This document shows, in pieces, positions 1 through 5,353 of a stretch of 7,003 nucleotides of DNA. Source of the DNA: Dysgonamonadaceae bacterium (GTDB lineage: Bacteria > Bacteroidota > Bacteroidia > Bacteroidales > Azobacteroidaceae); assembly GCA_031276105.1 (NCBI GenBank), contig JAISNS010000001.1:1-7003 (forward strand), read 5' to 3'. The position numbers were made by a program, and so were the translations under genes. The notes beneath the pieces are model-generated. The model worked only from the letters and a program-made list of their open reading frames with translations. It was not told the DNA's origin and made no database searches. Each line of letters begins with the position of its first letter. The first letter of the stretch is position 1.

Positions 1-317
1 AAACTGCCGATCCATTTGACCGCAACGTTTTTGGCTGCAATTAATTGTTCGTTTAACTGATTTACATATTGCTTGATAAAGCGGTCGGCCTCTTTGTAAG
101 AAATAGTTTCCATTTCGGATACGAAATGAGTGAGAAGCCCGTCGTTGTGTTTGATTTCCGGATTGAATCCTAATGATTGCGCCGGCGGACAAAGCACGCC
201 TTCAATTTCCTTTTTTGATGCGCAAACAGCGAAAACAACAAAAGCGCCAAAGCCGGGAATAATCACACATTCATGCTTTGTTAACAAGTAAGCAATATAA
301 AAATTCAAATTTTTCAT
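1..317 (-). CDS. HU-CCDC81-type (probable SPOR-domain) protein, N-terminal part, cut by left edge
   Basis: This gene starts at an ATG at 317 and runs off the left edge after 105 full codons with no stop. The translation begins MKNLNFYIAYLLTK and continues with HECVIIPGFGAFV (about residues 15-27), LGFNPEIKHNDGLL (about 49-62) and, near the cut, KWIGS (about 101-105). These match my memory of the paired HU-like domains at the N-terminus of Bacteroidota 'SPOR domain-containing' proteins (HU-CCDC81_bac families), where 'CVIVPGFGGF', 'GFN..LKHNDGLL' and a final G-I-G-x-F are hallmarks. In that family a central transmembrane segment and a C-terminal peptidoglycan-binding SPOR domain usually follow; both would lie outside this window, so their presence is inferred. 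A link between chromosome and cell envelope or division has been proposed for the family. No other in-frame ATG occurs until about residue 69, so the start is well supported. Confidence 0.82.
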   Translation of the reverse strand, partial: MKNLNFYIAYLLTKHECVIIPGFGAFVVFAVCASKKEIEGVLCPPAQSLGFNPEIKHNDGLLTHFVSEMETISYKEADRFIKQYVNQLNEQLIAAKNVAVKWIGS

Positions 318-321
318 GCGA

Positions 322-355
322 CAAAGTTAACATAAAATTCTTTTCTTACACACAA
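322..355 (-). promoter_or_regulatory. Bacteroidota-type promoter for the HU-CCDC81 gene
   Basis: Read on the minus strand, a TTG (355-353) is followed after 23 bases by TAACTTTG (329-322). This fits the Bacteroidota primary sigma factor pattern of TTG near -33 and TAnnTTTG near -7, at the long end of the usual spacing. The element overlaps the end of the GT2 gene: the GT2 stop codon TAA (348-346) is part of the shared TTGTGTGTAAGA block. The last base of the -7 box is only 4 bases before the ATG at 317, so transcription would begin at or next to the start codon. A second, nearly identical copy at 2619-2652 supports the call. No transcript data are available here. Confidence 0.68.
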
Positions 356-1140
356 CCGGATAAAAATTTAAGCGGCCGGATCGGATAGCGACTGTCCCGT
401 GAATTAAATATCCGGCTCCGAATGTGGAAGTTTCTCTGTAAAAAATACTGAAAAGAAACTTTTAATACTCCCAAACCGTAGATCATACTTCGCCTGAAAC
501 TGATAGACGAAGCCTCTTTGAAATACTTCGTGGGACAGGAAATTTCGCCGACCGTAAAGTTTTCGTACAGAATTTGGGCTAACATCTGGTTGTCAAAAAT
601 AAAATCATCCGAATTATCTTTGAAATTGATTGCCTGCAACACTTCTGCCGAAAATGCCCGGTAACCGGTATGGTATTCCGATAATTTTTGATTCATCAGT
701 AAATTCTGGATAAAAGTCAGAATCCGGTTACTGACATATTTATAAACAGGCATACCGCCCCTTACAGCGCCCCTCCCCAAAATCCGGGAAGCGATAACCG
801 TGTCATAGACGCCGTTCGCGATCATGCAGACGATAGGCGTAATCAGTTTGGGCGTGTATTGATAATCCGGATGTAGCATGATTACAATGTCTGCCGACAG
901 GGAAAGCGCTTTTTCATAACACGATTTCTGGTTCGCTCCATATCCTTTATTTACGTCGTGTTTTACTATGTGCCGGATATTCAATTTCCGGGCTAATTCG
1001 ACGGTATTGTCCCGGCTGCAATCATCGACTAAAATAATGTCATCCACAATATCGAAAGGAATTTCACCGTAAACTTTTTCCAGTGTCATTTCCGCATTAT
1101 AGGCCGGCATTACGACAATTATTTTCTTTCCATGCACCAT
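346..1140 (-). CDS. Family 2 glycosyltransferase, polyprenyl-phosphate sugar synthase-like
   Basis: This 264-residue cytoplasmic enzyme has a GT-A fold of family GT2 and most resembles dolichyl/polyprenyl-phosphate mannose or glucose synthases. Visible motifs are VVMPAYN (9-15) at the start of the nucleotide-binding fold, ILVDDCSRDNT (36-46), NKGYGANQK (64-72), the metal-site region HPDYQY (90-95), HTGYRAFS (157-164) and FDNQM (182-186) at the usual acidic catalytic position. The metal site reads H-P-D rather than the common D-x-D, as I recall for a bacterial subgroup of the family. I see no long hydrophobic C-terminal helices, so unlike many bacterial relatives it lacks a membrane anchor or GtrA-like domain. 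Sugar and acceptor cannot be told. The ATG at 1140 lies 3 bases after the stop of the GT-C gene, so the two are almost certainly co-transcribed and probably translationally coupled. A plausible job is making the lipid-linked sugar that the GT-C enzyme uses. Confidence 0.85.
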   Translation of the reverse strand: MVHGKKIIVVMPAYNAEMTLEKVYGEIPFDIVDDIILVDDCSRDNTVELARKLNIRHIVKHDVNKGYGANQKSCYEKALSLSADIVIMLHPDYQYTPKLITPIVCMIANGVYDTVIASRILGRGAVRGGMPVYKYVSNRILTFIQNLLMNQKLSEYHTGYRAFSAEVLQAINFKDNSDDFIFDNQMLAQILYENFTVGEISCPTKYFKEASSISFRRSMIYGLGVLKVSFQYFLQRNFHIRSRIFNSRDSRYPIRPLKFLSGCV

Positions 1141-1143
1141 GAG

Positions 1144-2592
1144 TTATCGCTTTTTATATAATGAAATGAAGACATTGCCTTTCTCAAAACTTTTAACAAG
1201 GACGTAATCATCGCCCTTTTTCAATTGATCAATCAGGGGATCTTCCAGGTTGGATATGTTGGAATAGATAAAATAGCCGGTTTTCCCGAAATGCGTCGTA
1301 TTTTTAATCACCATCTCTTTCGAGGAAGTTAAATCAATCGCATTTTGATTGCCGTAAATTCCGAAACCGGCCGAAATATCGTTCGCCGGAATCCGGTTTT
1401 CCCGGATATAATCAAACATTTGGGTTCTCAATGCGTAAAAAGGAAGGTGAGAAAGCGTAGTGTCCCATCCGACGCTGACTTTTTCGGGATACCGGACGAA
1501 ATTACTCGAAAGCAAGAGAATCGAAGAAAAGATAGCCAGCCGTTTTATTTTCTTCCCGCTGCAAAATTCGGTCAACAGCAGAAAGGTAATCATCGTGATT
1601 ACCGCATAATGAGGCAATAAATACCGGGGCGCCGACAACATTTTATGCAACAAAAACGAATAGGAAGAAATGAGCAACATCAGGATAAAGAGGAAAATGA
1701 TCGAAAGCCGTTTGTTTGTAAAAACCGTTTTCCGGACTTTTCTGCGCCGGTAAAGGCTGTAAATCGAATAAAGCAACAGCGCCCAGATAATTAATCGTCC
1801 GGAATCGATAAACCGCCAGACCATTACGACTGCGTTTCGCACCAGTTCCGGCAGCGATTCTATCTTTTGGAAACAGACAGCCCAGGGCATATCGTCGTGA
1901 TAACCGATCCATCCCGTACGGTAATAATGGTATCCCAAAAATGCAAAGGCGCTTGCCACTCCCGGCACAAAAGGAAGCGACGCCTTTATCAATCGTTTGA
2001 TCGTAAAAGGCTTGATTTTGTACTGATGATAAATGCAGAAGAAATACAATGCGCCGGTACACATCATTCCGCGCATACTGATCAGCGACAAAAAGAAAAC
2101 GGCTATCCCTAAATTCCATCTTTTATTTTCGAGGATTGCCCGCACCGCAGTAAAAAAAGCAGCCATCAAAATAATGTCCGGCGATACCAGTACGGATTGA
2201 GTCAACAAAGCGGCATCCGTCAAAACGACAAGCGCCACATAGTGCGCCGTTCCGGCAGGGAACAGGATGCGACACAACCGCTGAATCTGATAAATCAAAA
2301 CAAAGGCGGCAACGCCCCAAAAAACATGCCCCACCCAGAGGGATCGCCCGAAAACTTTCCACAGACTTGCCAGCAACATGCCGTTCATCGGCGGATGGCC
2401 ACTGTCAATTTTATTGGGAAGCAGGAAATGACCGAAATTATTATCGTAATACCAGGAGGCATGAAGGGAAGAAAGTTGTATCATGTCCTGAAAAAAGCAA
2501 TTATTTATGCAAATAATCGCTATCACCAAAAACAATACATAGGGGAAAGAGAGAACGGCTACATCCGTTGCATTTAATCGCTGTTTATCCAT
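1144..2592 (-). CDS. Multi-spanning membrane GT-C glycosyltransferase (ArnT/PMT-like)
   Basis: This 482-residue integral membrane protein resembles the GT39/GT83 (PMT_2, ArnT) superfamily, which moves sugars from polyprenyl-phosphate donors to acceptors on the outer face of the inner membrane. A hydrophobic segment (about 12-30) is followed by a loop with ASWYYDNNFG (45-54), whose Asp50 sits where the family's catalytic acidic residue is found, and then GHPPMNGMLLASLWKVFG (65-82), a strong family signature. Further hydrophobic stretches lie at about 86-103, 117-133, 138-150, 161-172, 203-220, 266-280, 296-314, 326-341 and 351-363. A soluble C-terminal part follows (about 370-482). The usual family length is about 450-600 residues, so it looks complete. 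The ATG at 2592 is chosen because two nearby upstream ATGs (2597, 2603) are out of frame. It is the first gene after the promoter at 2619-2652 and is followed by the GT2 gene. The acceptor (lipid A, O-antigen, capsule or protein) cannot be determined. Confidence 0.8.
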   Translation of the reverse strand: MDKQRLNATDVAVLSFPYVLFLVIAIICINNCFFQDMIQLSSLHASWYYDNNFGHFLLPNKIDSGHPPMNGMLLASLWKVFGRSLWVGHVFWGVAAFVLIYQIQRLCRILFPAGTAHYVALVVLTDAALLTQSVLVSPDIILMAAFFTAVRAILENKRWNLGIAVFFLSLISMRGMMCTGALYFFCIYHQYKIKPFTIKRLIKASLPFVPGVASAFAFLGYHYYRTGWIGYHDDMPWAVCFQKIESLPELVRNAVVMVWRFIDSGRLIIWALLLYSIYSLYRRRKVRKTVFTNKRLSIIFLFILMLLISSYSFLLHKMLSAPRYLLPHYAVITMITFLLLTEFCSGKKIKRLAIFSSILLLSSNFVRYPEKVSVGWDTTLSHLPFYALRTQMFDYIRENRIPANDISAGFGIYGNQNAIDLTSSKEMVIKNTTHFGKTGYFIYSNISNLEDPLIDQLKKGDDYVLVKSFEKGNVFISLYKKR

Positions 2593-2618
2593 ATCATTGT
2601 CATTTTATTTTCAGGAGG

Positions 2619-2652
2619 CAAAGTTAGCACAAAATTTTCATCTTACACACAA
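2619..2652 (-). promoter_or_regulatory. Bacteroidota-type promoter for the glycosyltransferase pair
   Basis: On the minus strand a TTG (2652-2650) is followed after 23 bases by TAACTTTG (2626-2619), matching the TTG / TAnnTTTG promoter pattern of Bacteroidota. The first 12 bases, TTGTGTGTAAGA, are identical to the element at 322-355. Transcription would begin around 2613-2616, giving a leader of roughly 20-25 bases before the ATG at 2592. The leader carries no convincing Shine-Dalgarno sequence at the normal distance, as is common in this phylum. It sits downstream of the probable ilvC terminator, which supports an independent transcription unit. Confidence 0.72.
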
Positions 2653-2728
2653 AAAAATTGAGGGACTGTTTTCATTGAGCGACAACCGTATCCGGAGTAT
2701 GACCGAAACAATCCCAATTTACAATCAA

Positions 2729-2763
2729 CCGCCGCATCCGGGATATTATATCGGAGGCGGCGG
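2729..2763 (-). terminator. Probable transcription terminator hairpin after ilvC
   Basis: The arms 2729-2740 and 2752-2763 can form a stem of 7 GC pairs, one A-G mismatch and 4 more pairs around an 11-base loop. The hairpin begins 27 bases after the ilvC stop codon and upstream of the next promoter, where an operon end is expected. The following minus-strand bases are only moderately T-rich and lack a clean T run, so termination may be imperfect or factor-assisted. The rest of 2593-2790 holds the promoter described separately and no gene that I can support. Confidence 0.5.
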
Positions 2764-2790
2764 GAAGTGAGAATGAGTGAAGATTGAAAG

Positions 2791-3837
2791 TTAGCTTCTT
2801 TCCGGGCGCAATTTCCGCACTACCGCTCCCGTCTGCCACATTTCGCTTTCGCGCAACGCTTTCAGTTCTTTTTCCAGGCCTTCGCGGTAATCGGGTTTGG
2901 AGTTGGCGTCGATCGACCGCTGGGCTTCATTGCCGGAGGCTACTTCGCGATACAGTTGCTCGAACACCGGTTTGGTTGCATCGTGGAAGGGTGTCATCCA
3001 ATCCAGCGCGCCCCGTTGCGCCGTGGTTGAGCAGTTGGCATACATCCAGTCCATCCCGTTTTCAGCGAAGAGGGGCATGAGCGATTGCGTCAATTCTTCG
3101 ACCGTTTCGTTGAAGGCTTCCGAAGGCGAGTGACCGTTTTCGCGCAGCACTTCGTATTGCGCTAACAAGAGGCCTTGAATGGCGCCCATCAACGTGCCGC
3201 GTTCGCCGGTCAGGTCGGAATAGACTTCGCGTTTGAAGTCGGTTTCAAACAGATAACCCGATCCGACGCCGATTCCCAGCGCAATTGTCCGTTCGCGGGC
3301 TTTTCCGGTGGCGTCCTGAAAGACGGCAAAACTGGAGTTGAGTCCACGACCTTCGAGAAACATCCGGCGCAACGACGTTCCCGATCCTTTCGGAGCAACC
3401 AGGATGACGTCGACGTTGGCCGGCGGGATGATGCCGGTTCTTTCCTTGTAAGTGATTCCGAATCCGTGCGAGAAATAGAGGGCTTTTCCGGCAGTCAAAT
3501 ACGGTTTGATGCGCGGCCAGACTTCGATTTGCGCCGCGTCGGAAAGCAGGTACTGAATGATGGTACCCTTTTGAACGGCTTCTTCGATTTCGAAAAGCGT
3601 TTGGCCGGGAATCCAACCGTCGGCGATGGCTTTGTCCCACGTTTTGCCGCCTTTACGCTGTCCGACGATGACATTGAAACCGTTGTCGCGCAGATTCAAC
3701 GACTGGCCGGGGCCTTGTACGCCATAACCGATTACGGCGATGGTTTCGTTTTTCAAAAACTCTCTTGCGTTTTCTAAAGAAAACTCTTCGCGGGTAACGA
3801 CTTGTTCGTTTACGCCGCCAAAATTCATTGTTGCCAT
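2791..3837 (-). CDS. ilvC: Ketol-acid reductoisomerase, class I (branched-chain amino acid synthesis)
   Basis: IlvC converts acetolactate or acetohydroxybutyrate to the 2,3-dihydroxy acid by a magnesium-dependent alkyl shift and an NAD(P)H-dependent reduction, the second common step to valine, isoleucine and leucine. The 348-residue protein has an N-terminal Rossmann domain with the dinucleotide loop GYGVQG (37-42) and the region GQRKGGKTWD (59-68), which contributes to cofactor choice. The SHGF loop carries His124. The C-terminal knotted domain shows DLTGE (208-212), giving metal ligands Asp208 and Glu212, then NETVEE (243-248) with Glu244 and Glu248, and NCSTT (268-272) with substrate-binding Ser270. 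The single knot and length are those of class I enzymes, not the longer E. coli class II form. The GYGVQGPGQ motif in place of the common GYGSQGHAQ is what I recall from Bacteroides IlvC. The first ATG (3837) is preferred over one three codons later because homologues begin similarly (MAxxNFGG). It is the last gene of the operon. Confidence 0.97.
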   Translation of the reverse strand: MATMNFGGVNEQVVTREEFSLENAREFLKNETIAVIGYGVQGPGQSLNLRDNGFNVIVGQRKGGKTWDKAIADGWIPGQTLFEIEEAVQKGTIIQYLLSDAAQIEVWPRIKPYLTAGKALYFSHGFGITYKERTGIIPPANVDVILVAPKGSGTSLRRMFLEGRGLNSSFAVFQDATGKARERTIALGIGVGSGYLFETDFKREVYSDLTGERGTLMGAIQGLLLAQYEVLRENGHSPSEAFNETVEELTQSLMPLFAENGMDWMYANCSTTAQRGALDWMTPFHDATKPVFEQLYREVASGNEAQRSIDANSKPDYREGLEKELKALRESEMWQTGAVVRKLRPERS

Positions 3838-3905
3838 TTTGATAAAAAATTTATGTTTATATTAATATTAAAAATTACTTCTAATTACGGGTTATCCTCT
3901 GTCTT

Positions 3906-4721
3906 TTAATCAGGGGATTGCGGGTCAAGCCCGCAATGACAGATCGATTGAGCAAGGGATTGCGGGTCAAGCCCGCAATGACAAGGTTTCCATATAATCC
4001 GAATCCGGCATACGGATTCTTCTCCTTTCTTTGCATCAATAATCTGTTCGTTTTCGGAAATATCTTTCCGGTACAACTTGAGTTTATCGCCGAAAATGCC
4101 TTCCGCCAAATAAATAATCTCAAATTTATAAATGTATTTTTCCCCGAACATGGACAAATCGAATACATTGAGTGCGTGTTCGATGTATTTAACGCTGTTC
4201 ATGTGCCGGTTGATGTCAATGTCGCTGTATCGCACCGAATAGCCCATTGTGGCTTCTACGTCGTCCACCGACGGAATCTTGGCCATTTTTTCAATCGGAC
4301 ATTCTTTCTCTTCGTCGATGTAAGCGGCCAAATCGGGTCGCCACGCCGGAATATCCACCGGACGGCGGGTTTTTCTGTCAATGGCTGCCCAAATGCTTCG
4401 GGCGTAACCAATCACCCGGTCGTCTTGATTGATGAACCGGAAACATCGCTGCGTAAAATAGCGCGACACGTTTTCTACCCACGTCTCAACCGTCAAATCT
4501 TCGTCGTAACCGGGGTATTCCGTTATTTCTACCGACAAGCGCGACAATACCCACGCCACATTGTCTTTCGAAATATGTTCGTACCCAAACCCGCGCTGCT
4601 GCGCATGAATCGACGCCGCGTCCAAAATGAAACTGCTCATCACCGGGAGAGTGGCTTTCCCCGTGAAATCGCACACATACGATTCGATGTGAAACCGGAA
4701 TGAACCTGCTTTAGATAACAC
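3906..4721 (-). CDS. Acyl-ACP thioesterase with a repeat-derived C-terminal tail
   Basis: The enzyme hydrolyses acyl-ACP to free fatty acid and belongs to the Acyl-ACP_TE family (double hot-dog fold, like plant FatA/FatB). The first hot-dog contains RGFGYEHI (43-50), NVAWVLSRL (54-62) and VETWVENVSRYFTQR (78-92). The second contains YSDIDINRHMNSVKYIEH (165-182), in which Asp169, Asn171 and His173 match the D-x-N-x-H catalytic set of plant FAT enzymes. The start is a GTG at 4721; an in-frame stop lies four codons upstream and no ATG occurs before residue 28. The family core ends near residue 244-246 (CRIRIIW). Residues from 247 on are CHCGLDPQS twice, 14 residues apart, encoded by two REP-like palindromes, so the tail is probably an acquired extension. 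Family members I recall are about 245-250 residues; this one is 271. It lies between ilvN and ilvC, a position common in Bacteroidales, but its metabolic link to the pathway is not clear. Confidence 0.9.
   Translation of the reverse strand: MLSKAGSFRFHIESYVCDFTGKATLPVMSSFILDAASIHAQQRGFGYEHISKDNVAWVLSRLSVEITEYPGYDEDLTVETWVENVSRYFTQRCFRFINQDDRVIGYARSIWAAIDRKTRRPVDIPAWRPDLAAYIDEEKECPIEKMAKIPSVDDVEATMGYSVRYSDIDINRHMNSVKYIEHALNVFDLSMFGEKYIYKFEIIYLAEGIFGDKLKLYRKDISENEQIIDAKKGEESVCRIRIIWKPCHCGLDPQSLAQSICHCGLDPQSPD
3914..3941. repeat. REP-like palindromic repeat, copy 1
   Basis: This 28-base element is identical to the one at 3956-3983. Its core (3917-3937) is a perfect 8-base inverted repeat, ATTGCGGG / CCCGCAAT, around the loop TCAAG. 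The sequence belongs to a widespread class of bacterial REP-like elements whose translations show up as CHCGLDPQS or VIAGLTRNP. Here it lies inside the end of the thioesterase reading frame, close to its stop codon (3908-3906). The RNA hairpin could stabilise or weakly terminate the transcript before ilvC, but no T run follows on the minus strand. Confidence 0.9.
3956..3983. repeat. REP-like palindromic repeat, copy 2
   Basis: This is the second exact 28-base copy, in the same orientation as copy 1 and starting 42 bases further on. Its stem is 3959-3966 / 3974-3981... by position of ATTGCGGG (3959-3966) and CCCGCAAT (3972-3979) around TCAAG. Because 42 is a multiple of three, both copies are read in the same frame of the thioesterase gene and encode the same nine residues. 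Head-to-tail pairing of such elements is common in other genomes. Confidence 0.9.
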
Positions 4722-4727
4722 TTTTTT

Positions 4728-4801
4728 GAATTATGAATTATGAATTATGAGTTGGGAGCTATGAATTATGAGTTTTTTAATTCATAATTCATAATTCATA
4801 A
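4728..4801. repeat. AT-rich heptamer repeats forming an inverted repeat between ilvN and the thioesterase
   Basis: Three tandem copies of GAATTAT (4728-4748) and a fourth at 4763-4769 face three tandem copies of the opposite-strand form AATTCAT (4779-4799). The outer arms 4731-4750 and 4782-4801 are perfectly complementary over 20 bases. An inner pairing, 4761-4771 with 4782-4792 (11 bases), would compete for the same right arm. The repeat covers almost the whole gap between the two genes; the ilvN stop codon (4798-4796) lies inside its right arm, and the thioesterase GTG is 6 bases from its left end. It may act as an mRNA hairpin, or simply be a repeat tolerated in an operon gap. Confidence 0.88.
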
Positions 4802-5353
4802 CTTATAATTAATATTTAACTTGTTTTCCATTGCGGCCAGCATATCGCTTAGCCGTTCTACTTTTGATTTGGTGATCGCAATCCGCCCGGAACGGATGAA
4901 TTGCAAGACGCCTGTTTTCTCGCTCAACTCTTTGAATAAAGCCTGTGTTTCGTCGTAATGACCGGTCTTTTCCAGCACTGCCCACACGTCGGTGATGTCT
5001 AAAATCCGGGCGTTGTAGCGGCGAACAATGTCTTCAATCGACCCCAAAGATAGTAATTTTTGCGTCGATACTTTGTATAAAGCGATTTCCTGAAAGACCA
5101 AATCTTCGTCGGTGTTGTAATAAGCCTTGACGATGTCGACCCGTTTGTCGATTTGTTTCGCCACTTTGTCGATCGTTTCGCGGTCGGTAAACGTGGTAAT
5201 CGTAAACTTGTGAATCCCTTCGATGGCCGACGGGGAAACCGAAAGCGTTTCGATGTTCAGGCCGCGCCGCGTGAAGATGATCGTTACCTGATTCAGCAGG
5301 CCGACCGTGTTTTCGGAGAATATCGTAATCGTAAACAGCGTTTTATTATTCAT
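4796..5353 (-). CDS. ilvN: Acetolactate synthase small (regulatory) subunit
   Basis: IlvN/IlvH binds the catalytic acetolactate synthase subunit, activates it and makes it sensitive to feedback inhibition, usually by valine. The 185-residue protein has an N-terminal ACT domain (about 6-78) with SENTVGLLNQV (13-23) and RRGLNIETLSVSPS (29-42); Gly18 and Asn33 correspond to valine-binding positions of E. coli IlvH. A C-terminal ALS small-subunit domain follows (about 84-165), with QEIALYKV (88-95) and FIRSGRIAI (152-160). The length is slightly above that of E. coli IlvH (about 163) and normal for Bacteroidales as I recall. The ATG at 5353 overlaps the last 8 bases of ilvB, which suggests translational coupling and matched subunit production. 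The stop codon falls within the heptamer repeat. Confidence 0.95.
   Translation of the reverse strand: MNNKTLFTITIFSENTVGLLNQVTIIFTRRGLNIETLSVSPSAIEGIHKFTITTFTDRETIDKVAKQIDKRVDIVKAYYNTDEDLVFQEIALYKVSTQKLLSLGSIEDIVRRYNARILDITDVWAVLEKTGHYDETQALFKELSEKTGVLQFIRSGRIAITKSKVERLSDMLAAMENKLNINYKL

Noticed and set aside
1643..2362. Additional minus-strand frames of 79 and 158 codons inside the GT-C gene
   Set aside because: They are out-of-frame shadows of the membrane protein. The main frame has continuous family motifs, so there is no sign of a frameshift.
3175..3777. A 200-codon plus-strand open frame opposite ilvC
   Set aside because: It is fully antisense to a highly conserved gene. Long mirror frames are expected from the codon use of such genes, and no promoter or domain is visible.
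3838..3905. A separate promoter for ilvC in the AT-rich gap
   Set aside because: No TAnnTTTG box can be found on the minus strand in this gap. AT-richness alone is normal before start codons in this phylum.
3914..3983. A short CRISPR array made of two 28-base repeats
   Set aside because: There are only two copies with a 14-base gap, the repeat is a near-complete palindrome of the REP type, and no cas gene is present.
3881..4168. A 95-residue minus-strand protein containing VIAGLTRNP repeats
   Set aside because: It is the thioesterase region and REP elements read in another frame. VIAGLTRNP is a well-known false product of these repeats.
3918..4703. A 261-codon plus-strand open frame opposite the thioesterase
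   Set aside because: It lies entirely antisense to a gene with intact catalytic motifs, begins inside a REP repeat and resembles no family I know.
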